From CAZLIC01 sp964559535 (lineage in GTDB: Bacteria > Pseudomonadota > Alphaproteobacteria > Rhodobacterales > Rhodobacteraceae), in assembly GCA_964559535.1 (NCBI GenBank), contig CAZLIC010000114.1, positions 1 to 10,102 on the forward strand: a DNA stretch of 10,102 nucleotides, given 5' to 3'. Below the pieces are notes generated by a model, which was not told the DNA's origin, made no database searches, and was given only the letters and a program-made list of their open reading frames with translations. This document shows, piece after piece, positions 1 to 5,544 of this stretch. Both the position numbers and the translations under genes were made by a program. Every line of letters starts with the position of its first letter. Positions within the stretch are counted from its first letter, which is position 1.

Positions 1-371
1 AGGGCGATCCAGAGCGCCAGTCGATCCGGCCCGATGCGGTCGCCTGCGAACCAGCTTAGGTCGCCCGCTTCGATCAGGGCGAGCCTGTGGCGCCAGCCCT
101 CAGGCCCCCTCCGCAACCGCTCGTCCAGCCCACCGAGCCGCCCTGCGACACGGGCGAGCCGCGCGGCATTGCCCGCCTCGGCTTTGCGCCAGTCGTCGAG
201 GATCGCAGTCTCGCGGGGTTCGGCCCTGGGGCCTGGCGGCAGATCGTCGGGCTCGTCTTCGATCGGACCGGGTAGGAACCACAGATCGTCTTCGGATCTC
301 TCCACGGCCTCTTCCACCCCGGTCAGAGGGTCGTCAAAAATACTATATGGAGCAGATGCGTGAGACTTCAT
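1..371 (-). CDS. Partial gene, possibly DUF1612/RHE_PE00001-type protein (N-terminal part only)
   Basis: An open frame on the minus strand begins with ATG at 371-369 and stays open for 123 codons to the window edge, so the C-terminus is missing. The first ~55 residues are acidic and proline-rich (stretches such as EDEPDDLPPGP). After that comes a helical stretch with LGGLDERLRRGPEGWRHR, then ALIEAGDLSWFAGDRI and PDRLALWIAL. The LDERL...GW...EA..LSW...R..PDRLALW pattern resembles what I recall of Rhizobiales/Rhodobacterales plasmid proteins annotated DUF1612 with a helix-turn-helix (RHE_PE00001 family); this assignment is tentative. Codon use is typical of a high-GC gene, with G/C at third positions, whereas the overlapping plus-strand frame gives a low-complexity Ser/Arg/Pro protein. 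No convincing Shine-Dalgarno lies before the ATG. The gene is divergent from the recombinase gene and shares its dyad-rich upstream region. Confidence 0.6.
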   Translation of the reverse strand, partial: MKSHASAPYSIFDDPLTGVEEAVERSEDDLWFLPGPIEDEPDDLPPGPRAEPRETAILDDWRKAEAGNAARLARVAGRLGGLDERLRRGPEGWRHRLALIEAGDLSWFAGDRIGPDRLALWIA

Positions 372-597
372 ATGTGCAAAATACGTACGTTTTGCTCTTT
401 ACCCAAGGGTTTTCTTGGGGTGCGTCTGCACTCCTTGTATAGCACGCGCGCGCGACTGCCTGCGCGATCTCTCTGATCGCGCACAGCCTGAGGAAACGAA
501 GGGCATTTCGCTGACCTCGGCTACCGAGAGCGCCCTTGCTTACGTTTACAAACGGTCGTTTATTGACGGTATGTGAAACTGCAAACGGCCTGTTTTG
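372..597. promoter_or_regulatory. Divergent intergenic region with clustered inverted repeats (candidate res/operator region)
   Basis: The 226 bases between the two divergent genes hold no gene but an unusual density of dyads. Visible ones are GCAAAA/TTTTGC (376-381/390-395), CCCAAG/CTTGGG (402-407/414-419), a perfect TGCGCGATC/GATCGCGCA with a 5-nt loop (461-483), and a three-part stem at 499-537 (AAGGG/CCCTT, CGCT/AGCG, CTCGG/CCGAG). Two CAAACGG repeats start at 549 and 582, each followed by a T-rich inverted half. In Tn3-type elements the resolvase gene is preceded by a res site made of three dyad subsites that also repress it. The position here fits that, but no known res consensus is recognised. 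A weak promoter may lie around TGTATA at 436-441. Confidence 0.45.
461..483. repeat. Perfect 9-bp inverted repeat, 5-nt loop
   Basis: TGCGCGATC at 461-469 is exactly complementary to GATCGCGCA at 475-483, separated by TCTCT. It could be an operator, a recombinase subsite or a stem-loop in a leader transcript. No T-run follows on either strand, so an intrinsic terminator is unlikely. Confidence 0.6.
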
Positions 598-1482
598 ATG
601 CCTCTGATCGGCTATGCGCGCGTCTCAACCGAGGATCAGACCCCCCTGCCCCAGTCGCAGGCCCTGAAATCCGTAGGCTGCGTCGAGATCCACGAGGAGC
701 AGGCCTCGGGCGGCAATCGTGCGCGGCCGGTGCTGGCGCGGGTGCTGGAGCGCGTGGTCAAGGGCGACACGCTGGTGGTCGTGCGGATCGACCGGCTGGC
801 GCGGTCGCTGTCGCATCTGCTGGAGGTGATCGAGCGGCTTGAAGCCAAGGGCGCGTTCTTCCGCTCGATCGAGGACCCGATCGACACCGCATCCCCGCAG
901 GGCAAGTTCACCCTGCAGGTGCTGGGTGCTGCTGCCGAATTCGAACGCGCCTTGATCCGCGAGCGTACGAAGGCGGGGCTGGCCAGCGCCCGCACCAAGG
1001 GCCGCGTTGGCGGGAACCCTGGGCTACGGGCCAAAGACCCTGCCGCTCTTCGAAAGGTGCGGCTGGCGCGGCAGGATGGCTACATGGAGCGCTTGAACGA
1101 GAACGCGCAGGACTGGGTGCCCCATGTCCGCCGCCTGCGGCCCGACTTGGCCTGGGAAGATGTGGTGCGCATCGTCAACGGCCCCCTGCCCCGCGAGCGT
1201 CAATGGACGCAAAGCCGGCTTTTGCGCGCGGTCAACGCCTATGTCCGGGACGGCTTCCTGCCGCCCACGGTACTGGACCGCGCCGGCCGCCGCGAAACCG
1301 ACGACCGCCTGCCCGCCATCGTCGCTGCCATCAAGGGCGCGGACCCCGAGATCACGCTTCAGGCGATCTGCACCCGGCTGGAGGCAATGCGCGAGCGCAC
1401 GCCACGCGGGCGGACAAGCTGGCAGCCGTCATCCGTGAAGATGCTGCTGGAGCGGGCGGAGAGGCTTGGCTTGCTGGGTTGA
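598..1482 (+). CDS. Serine recombinase (resolvase/invertase family) with extended C-terminus
   Basis: A 294-residue site-specific recombinase. The N-terminal catalytic domain (about 1-140) shows YARVS with the nucleophile Ser10 and Arg8, the SGGNRARP block near 37-44, and VRIDRLARS with Arg66 and Arg69. The GKFTLQVLGAAAEFERALI and RERTKAGLA segments form the typical long E-helix. These proteins cut DNA through a 5'-phosphoserine link and resolve cointegrates or multimers, or invert DNA. Ordinary small resolvases end near 185-200 residues; this one carries about 150 extra residues in which two similar helix-turn-helix-like blocks can be seen (about 179-220 and 249-293). ATG 598 is preferred because it gives MPLIGYARVS, the usual N-terminus; a TTG directly before it (595) is possible. 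No ribosome binding site is evident. The gene lies 47 bp before the ATPase gene, possibly cotranscribed. Its target site is probably in the dyad-rich upstream region. Confidence 0.9.
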   Translation: MPLIGYARVSTEDQTPLPQSQALKSVGCVEIHEEQASGGNRARPVLARVLERVVKGDTLVVVRIDRLARSLSHLLEVIERLEAKGAFFRSIEDPIDTASPQGKFTLQVLGAAAEFERALIRERTKAGLASARTKGRVGGNPGLRAKDPAALRKVRLARQDGYMERLNENAQDWVPHVRRLRPDLAWEDVVRIVNGPLPRERQWTQSRLLRAVNAYVRDGFLPPTVLDRAGRRETDDRLPAIVAAIKGADPEITLQAICTRLEAMRERTPRGRTSWQPSSVKMLLERAERLGLLG

Positions 1483-1490
1483 GCACAATA

Positions 1491-1529
1491 ACCTTGCAAA
1501 TCTTCCATGGCATGGAGTAATTGCAAGGT
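1491..1529. promoter_or_regulatory. 39-bp interrupted palindrome abutting the ATPase start codon
   Basis: Arms ACCTTGCAA (1491-1499) and TTGCAAGGT (1521-1529) and inner arms TCCATG (1504-1509) and CATGGA (1511-1516) share one centre at base 1510, giving 16 of 19 possible pairs. In RNA it would form a stable hairpin that buries the only plausible Shine-Dalgarno (GGAG, 1514-1517) of the gene beginning at 1530. As DNA it could be an operator. It also sits 8 bp after the recombinase stop codon, but no T-run follows, so a simple terminator is less likely. Confidence 0.65.
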
Positions 1530-2693
1530 ATGTATCATCGCCATGCTACTCAGACCGTTCAATCCGCCCTCGACGCTCAAGCTGCTGTTGTCCTCTTGGG
1601 GCCTCGGCAGGTTGGCAAGACCACCCTTGCGCTCGAGATAGCTGAACAACGCCCATCCGTGTACCTTGATCTGGAACGCGACGCAGATCGACGGGTACTG
1701 ACAGAGCCCGATCTGTATCTGGACGAACAGGTCGGCAAACTCGTCATCCTTGATGAGGTCCAGCAGATGCCGGACCTGTTCAAGACCCTCCGCGGACAGA
1801 TCGACATGCGACGCCGCAAGGGGGCCCGCACAGGGCAGTTCCTTCTGCTTGGGTCTGCATCGAATGTGCTTCTGCACCAATCGGCCGAGTCCCTTGCCGG
1901 GCGTGTTCGCTATATCGAAATGCCGCCACTGCTGCTGGACGAAGTTGGCGAGGACAGACTGAACGACCTGTGGCTGAGAGGCGGTTTCCCTGACAGCTTC
2001 CAAGCAGATAGTGACCAGAACAGCCTGGCCTGGCGCGAGGACTTCCTGCGCACCTACCTGGAACGCGATATCCCTGCCCTTGGGCCGCGCATCCCGGCTG
2101 CTACGCTGCGCCGCTTCTGGACGATGCTGGCGCATGCGCAGGGTGGACTGCTGAATGCGAGCGCGCTTGCTGAGGGCCTGGGCGTCTCAGGCCAGACGGT
2201 GGGACGATACCTTGATCTGCTCGTCGATCTTATGTTGGTCCGGCGCCTGCAGCCTTGGCATGAGAATGCGGGCAAGCGCGTCGTCAAGTCGCCAAAGGTC
2301 TTTGTCAGGGATAGCGGCCTCGTCCATGCCTTGCTTGGCCTCGGTTCGCTGGAAAGCGTGCTGGGGCACCCGGTGGTCGGTGGAAGCTGGGAAGGGTTCT
2401 CCATCGAAACCCTGATCGCCGCCGCGCCAGTAGGGACCGAGCCCTTCTTCTACCGGACGGCGGCGGGGGCCGAGCTTGACCTTGTTCTGCGGCTTCCCGG
2501 GAATGCGATCTGGGCTATTGAGATCAAGCGCACCACAACACCCAAGGTGTCGCGTGGTTTCCACCTGTCGGTCGATGACATCAAGGCCGACCGGAAGATC
2601 TTGGTCTATGCCGGTGAACGGGAGGTGCCGGCAGGTGACGGGCTGAGAGCAATGCCTTTGGCCACCGCCGTGGAGCAGTTGCGCAATCTTTAG
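1530..2693 (+). CDS. ATP-binding protein with AAA_14 and DUF4143 domains
   Basis: A 387-residue P-loop ATPase. Walker A is GPRQVGKTT at 24-32, Walker B is LVILDE at 71-76, and LLLGSAS near 106-112 fits the sensor strand. A winged-helix-like stretch (about 207-243, ALAEGLGVSGQTVGRYL) precedes a C-terminal part with D317 and EIK at 331-333. The order AAA_14 domain, winged helix and a D...ExK fold related to PD-(D/E)XK nucleases is characteristic of the widespread AAA_14/DUF4143 family, whose role is not established; it is common on mobile elements. The length is normal for the family and the protein looks intact. ATG 1530 is chosen over TTG 1521 because GGAG (1514-1517) is too close to the TTG and the family usually begins a few residues before the first conserved helix. 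It is convergent with the antitoxin gene. Confidence 0.88.
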   Translation: MYHRHATQTVQSALDAQAAVVLLGPRQVGKTTLALEIAEQRPSVYLDLERDADRRVLTEPDLYLDEQVGKLVILDEVQQMPDLFKTLRGQIDMRRRKGARTGQFLLLGSASNVLLHQSAESLAGRVRYIEMPPLLLDEVGEDRLNDLWLRGGFPDSFQADSDQNSLAWREDFLRTYLERDIPALGPRIPAATLRRFWTMLAHAQGGLLNASALAEGLGVSGQTVGRYLDLLVDLMLVRRLQPWHENAGKRVVKSPKVFVRDSGLVHALLGLGSLESVLGHPVVGGSWEGFSIETLIAAAPVGTEPFFYRTAAGAELDLVLRLPGNAIWAIEIKRTTTPKVSRGFHLSVDDIKADRKILVYAGEREVPAGDGLRAMPLATAVEQLRNL

Positions 2694-2785
2694 GGTTCTC
2701 AACGTGCGTCGAAGACCCGTCACAACGCTGCACCACGTCTCACTCAGCCAAGGACAACCAACCCTCCCCTTGCAGACAGTGGCCC
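2694..2785. other. Convergent junction where a toxin gene would be expected
   Basis: This 92-bp gap lies between the stop codons of the ATPase (plus) and antitoxin (minus) genes. It has no PIN-like coding remnant that I can see in the frames read from the antitoxin stop, and no clear intrinsic terminator. It is probably a recombination junction: the antitoxin ends precisely and what follows looks unrelated. Confidence 0.4.
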
Positions 2786-3013
2786 TTACCGGCTTCGAGC
2801 ATCATCGCGGTCAAGGCGCTGGTTGGCGGGAAGTCGGCCGCGGAACTCCCGCAAACTGTCCAGCACCTCGTGGGTGCGCGGCAAGCGATGAACCCGCAGA
2901 ACATCATGGTCACGGATCAAGTCGATCCGATCACCTTCCACCAGGCCGAGATCTCTGACCAGCTTTACAGGCAGGCGCACCGCCAGGGAGTTGCCCCATC
3001 TCACGACTTTCAT
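2786..3013 (-). CDS. AbrB/MazE/SpoVT-type antitoxin (VapB-like), no adjacent toxin
   Basis: A 75-residue protein starting MKVVRWGNSLAVRLP, the hallmark swapped-hairpin AbrB/MazE DNA-binding domain (about residues 1-45), followed by a short basic-acidic tail. The end (RLPANQRLDRDDARSR) matches the usual C-terminus of VapB-like antitoxins, so the protein appears complete. Such antitoxins repress their own operon and neutralise a PIN-domain VapC (or MazF-like) toxin. The start is supported by AGGAGG five bases before the ATG on the minus strand. Downstream on the same strand, where a toxin gene would normally overlap the stop, only a 21-codon frame exists, without PIN motifs. The toxin has therefore been lost or lies elsewhere. 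The gene is divergent from repA. Confidence 0.85.
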   Translation of the reverse strand: MKVVRWGNSLAVRLPVKLVRDLGLVEGDRIDLIRDHDVLRVHRLPRTHEVLDSLREFRGRLPANQRLDRDDARSR

Positions 3014-3138
3014 CCTGACCTCCTGCGACCACTAACGCCGAGAAAACTACATCCCCATGAACGCCAGAGAAAGCTTGGCCAGCAAGTCCCACTGTGCTTG
3101 TGCTTGCTGTACGCTCAGACACTAGATGTGGAAAAGGC

Positions 3139-3188
3139 TTGCGCGAATCTGGTCGGTCAGGCAATAGTCTCGAAAAATACCGCGCGGT
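3139..3188 (+). promoter_or_regulatory. Candidate repABC promoter with a 10-bp palindrome
   Basis: TTGCGC (3139-3144) and CAATAG (3162-3167) with a 17-bp spacer make a weak sigma70-like match before repA. The perfect palindrome ACCGCGCGGT (3179-3188) lies just downstream, where an operator for RepA/RepB autorepression would be expected. Both points are suggestive only; the rest of 3014-3222 shows nothing definite. Confidence 0.3.
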
Positions 3189-3222
3189 CACATAAAAATC
3201 GCGCCCACGGATCGAGTAGGGC

Positions 3223-4416
3223 ATGACCGAGATAGACAAAGACCTGGACGTCGCCATTGGCCACTACGCCGAACTCTTGGCTTCGAACCTGCATGCACAA
3301 CGCGCAGCGCACTTTCCACCCGACGCGAAAAAGGTGATGCGCAGCTTGACGAGCGGTGAGGCGGCCGAGCTGCTCGGTGTCGATCACACCTACCTTCGCA
3401 AACTTCATCGGGAAGGCAAGATCACGGACGTCGAGACGACGGCCGGCAGCCACCGTCGTTATACCCTCGATGATGTCTGGGAGATCAGGCACAGCCTCGA
3501 GGCCAATGCCAAGAAGCCGGGAACCTACGTGCCTGGTCGGCGCAAAGGGGACGAGCTGCAGGTCATTTCCGTTGTGAACTTCAAGGGTGGGTCCGGCAAG
3601 ACGACCACATCAGCACACCTTGCACAGAGACTTGCGTTCAAGGGTTATCGGGTCCTGGCCATTGATCTGGATCCGCAGGCGTCGTTGTCCGCCTTGCATG
3701 GGATCCAGCCTGAACTGGACCTCATGGAAGGCGGGACGCTGTACGACGCGGTCCGTTATGACGACCCTGTCCCGGTTTCCGAGGTCATCAGAAAGACCTA
3801 CATCCGTGGCCTGGACCTCATTCCTGGCAATCTCGAGCTCATGGAGTTCGAGCACGAGACCCCGGCCGCGATCCAGCGTGGCGGCGCCCGCGCTTTCTTC
3901 GCGAGAGTCCGAGACGCCCTCGACAGCGTCGAAAGTGACTACGATGTCGTCGTGATCGACTGCCCTCCGCAACTGGGCTTCCTGACCATGTCTGCCCTTT
4001 CCGCGTCCTCAGGCGTCCTGGTGACCGTCCACCCGCAGATGCTTGACCTCATGTCCATGTCGCAGTTCCTGCGGATGACGGCCGACCTGCTGGGCGTGAT
4101 CCGCGATGCAGGCGCCAACCTGCGGTTCGATTGGCTCCGGTTCCTGCCGACCCGCTACAAGGTGGGCGACGCCCCGCAAACCGAGGTGATCGCCTTCATC
4201 CGCGGGCTCTTCGGGCGTTCGGTGCTGACCAACCACATGGTCGAGTCGACGGCGATATCGGATGCCGGGCTGACCAAGCAGACCTTGTATGAGGCGGACA
4301 AGAAGGACTTCACGCGCCAGACCTTCGACCGCGCCATCGAGTCCATGAATGCTGTCAACGATGAGATCGCCGCGATCATCCAGAGCACGTGGGGACGCAA
4401 TGGCAAGAAAGCCTAA
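3223..4416 (+). CDS. repA: RepA, ParA-type plasmid partitioning ATPase of a repABC module
   Basis: A 397-residue ParA-family ATPase. Residues about 42-90 form a MerR-like helix-turn-helix (SGEAAELLGVDHTYLRKLHR, then HRRYTLDDVWEIR) that lets the protein bind its operator. The deviant Walker A box KGGSGKTT is at 121-128, the A' motif LAIDLDPQASLS at 145-156, and Walker B VVVIDCPP at 242-249. RepA forms ATP-dependent patches on the nucleoid, moves RepB-parS complexes and represses the repABC operon together with RepB. The length matches repABC RepA proteins. ATG 3223 has only a weak Shine-Dalgarno (TAGGG two bases upstream). The stop overlaps the repB start by 17 nt, a sign of translational coupling. 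Confidence 0.95.
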   Translation: MTEIDKDLDVAIGHYAELLASNLHAQRAAHFPPDAKKVMRSLTSGEAAELLGVDHTYLRKLHREGKITDVETTAGSHRRYTLDDVWEIRHSLEANAKKPGTYVPGRRKGDELQVISVVNFKGGSGKTTTSAHLAQRLAFKGYRVLAIDLDPQASLSALHGIQPELDLMEGGTLYDAVRYDDPVPVSEVIRKTYIRGLDLIPGNLELMEFEHETPAAIQRGGARAFFARVRDALDSVESDYDVVVIDCPPQLGFLTMSALSASSGVLVTVHPQMLDLMSMSQFLRMTADLLGVIRDAGANLRFDWLRFLPTRYKVGDAPQTEVIAFIRGLFGRSVLTNHMVESTAISDAGLTKQTLYEADKKDFTRQTFDRAIESMNAVNDEIAAIIQSTWGRNGKKA

Positions 4417-5332
4417 ACTGGGACTGCCCTTGCAGACCTTGCGTAATGCCCCCGACGCTCTTGAGGGGCGCAGGCTGCGGGGTGGCGTGTTCGAGATCGA
4501 GCCTGACCATGTCGAGACCGCGGGCAGGCTGGATGACCGTCTCCAAATCGAGATTGCTGGGCTGAAGGCATCGATCTCCAGAAGCGGCCAACGGGTGCCG
4601 ATCCTCGTACGACCTCTCGAAGGGGATCGCTACAGCCTGATCTACGGACGGCGTCGACTCGAAGCCTGCCGGGAACTCGGGATCAAGGTCCGTGCGATCG
4701 TAACTGAAATGGACGGGGATCAAGCGCTTCGGGATCAGCTGCTCGAGAACCAAGAACGACGTGACCTTAGCTTCATCGAACGCGCGTTGGTCGCTGCGGC
4801 CTTGCTCAATGGCGATCATCTGGCAGAGGCGGAACGCACCAACAAGGGTGTGGCGGAGGTTCTGGGCCTCACCGAAGCTGGTGTGTCGCAGCTGTTAAGC
4901 GTCGTCCGCGCGGTTGGCGAGAGCCTCGTCCTAGCGATCGGTGCTGCGCCAGGTATCGGCCGGCCTCGTTGGGAGGAGCTTAAGAAGTCATTGGGCGATG
5001 CATCTGTGGACCGCGAGGACCTCGCTGCAGTGGCGGCAGAGGCCAAGTCTTCTCACTCAGGTGGCCCTGACGAAAAGTCGGACGCCGCGTTCCTGGCCGT
5101 CCTCGCCGCAGTGGTGCAGGCAGAGCGGCCGACCCGCCCATCAAGCCCCGGAGGGGCACCCAGTGTGGCCATTCCGGGCGTTGGTGCAGCAACCATCGCG
5201 ACTGGGCGCCGCGGTCGACAGTTCAAGCTCGAGCTGAAGGCCGAGGACAGAGATTTTGTCAGCTGGCTTGAGGGCAAGGCCCCGCAGCTGATCGCCGAGC
5301 TTCACGAGCGCTGGAAGCGCAAGGAAGACTGA
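4400..5332 (+). CDS. repB: RepB, ParB-type centromere-binding protein of a repABC module
   Basis: A 310-residue ParB-family protein that binds parS, spreads as a CTP-dependent clamp and stimulates RepA ATPase. The N-terminal domain carries GQRVPILVRP (63-72), the YGRRRLEACRELG box (82-94, equivalent to GERRxRA) and ENQERRDLS (116-124, the ENxxR motif that contacts nucleotide). A helix-turn-helix follows at about 149-169 (NKGVAEVLGLTEAGVSQLL). The basic C-terminal third should dimerise. ATG 4400 gives MARKPKLGLP, preceded by GGGGA, and overlaps the end of repA by 17 nt. The same frame is open upstream to 4349 but that part lies inside repA. The gene ends 212 bp before the repC start. Confidence 0.94.
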   Translation: MARKPKLGLPLQTLRNAPDALEGRRLRGGVFEIEPDHVETAGRLDDRLQIEIAGLKASISRSGQRVPILVRPLEGDRYSLIYGRRRLEACRELGIKVRAIVTEMDGDQALRDQLLENQERRDLSFIERALVAAALLNGDHLAEAERTNKGVAEVLGLTEAGVSQLLSVVRAVGESLVLAIGAAPGIGRPRWEELKKSLGDASVDREDLAAVAAEAKSSHSGGPDEKSDAAFLAVLAAVVQAERPTRPSSPGGAPSVAIPGVGAATIATGRRGRQFKLELKAEDRDFVSWLEGKAPQLIAELHERWKRKED

Positions 5333-5371
5333 GGAAGAGCAACAACCAAAAAGGAGGCACGAGACAGGCAG

Positions 5372-5409
5372 AAAAGAAAAAGGCCCCGAGAAGCAAGCTT
5401 CACGAGACC
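5372..5409 (-). terminator. Intrinsic terminator of the predicted antisense RNA
   Basis: Read on the minus strand, bases 5409-5382 form a stem of about 12 pairs (some G-T, one mismatch) around a short loop, starting GGTCTCG and ending CGGGGCC. It is followed immediately by TTTTTCTTTT (5381-5372). This is a textbook rho-independent terminator and sits where repABC plasmids place the 3' end of their counter-transcribed RNA. Confidence 0.75.
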
Positions 5410-5440
5410 TTTCTTAGGTTTCGCGCGGGACCAGCCCGCT
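5372..5440 (-). ncRNA. Predicted counter-transcribed RNA (inc-alpha/ctRNA) between repB and repC
   Basis: repABC plasmids encode a small antisense RNA in the repB-repC gap that pairs with the repC leader, lowers repC expression and acts as an incompatibility factor. Here the minus strand of the gap ends in a strong intrinsic terminator. Upstream of it lies a second hairpin, GCGGG/CCCGC with a 5-nt loop (5425-5439), which could be the loop that starts pairing. The 3' end is well supported. The 5' end near 5435-5440 is a guess: TTTGTA (complement of 5440-5445) could be a -10, but no good -35 was seen. Confidence 0.6.
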
Positions 5441-5476
5441 ACAAAACTCAGTTTTCGCACCTCTGAATGTAGCGAT

Positions 5477-5520
5477 CTGGCCCCTTTCCCGCAAGCGCAA
5501 AGCGATTCGCGGGCCAGGGA
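5477..5520 (+). promoter_or_regulatory. repC leader hairpin, candidate S-element
   Basis: CTGGCCC (5477-5483) pairs with GGGCCAG (5511-5517). An alternative stem CCCGC (5488-5492) with GCGGG (5509-5513) uses the same GGG, so the two cannot coexist. The right arm ends in AGGGA (5516-5520), the only purine-rich segment before repC. In studied repABC leaders a stem-loop in front of repC is favoured when the antisense RNA binds and blocks expression; this pair of exclusive stems fits such a switch. Confidence 0.5.
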
Positions 5521-5544
5521 AATTTTGCCTTCGTGAATGACATC

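Noticed and set aside
34..363. A 109-codon plus-strand frame at the left edge
   Set aside because: Its product is low-complexity Ser/Arg/Pro. The minus-strand frame through the same bases has normal composition and a plausible family.
1359..2135. A 258-codon minus-strand frame
   Set aside because: It is the shadow of the recombinase end and the ATPase gene, with no domain of its own.
2704..3226. Plus-strand frames of 84 and 118 codons opposite the antitoxin
   Set aside because: They are antisense to a well-defined AbrB-type gene and have no recognisable motifs.
5351..5400. AAGGAGG on the plus strand at 5351-5357, as if for a small leader peptide
   Set aside because: No start codon lies at a usable distance, and no short frame follows.
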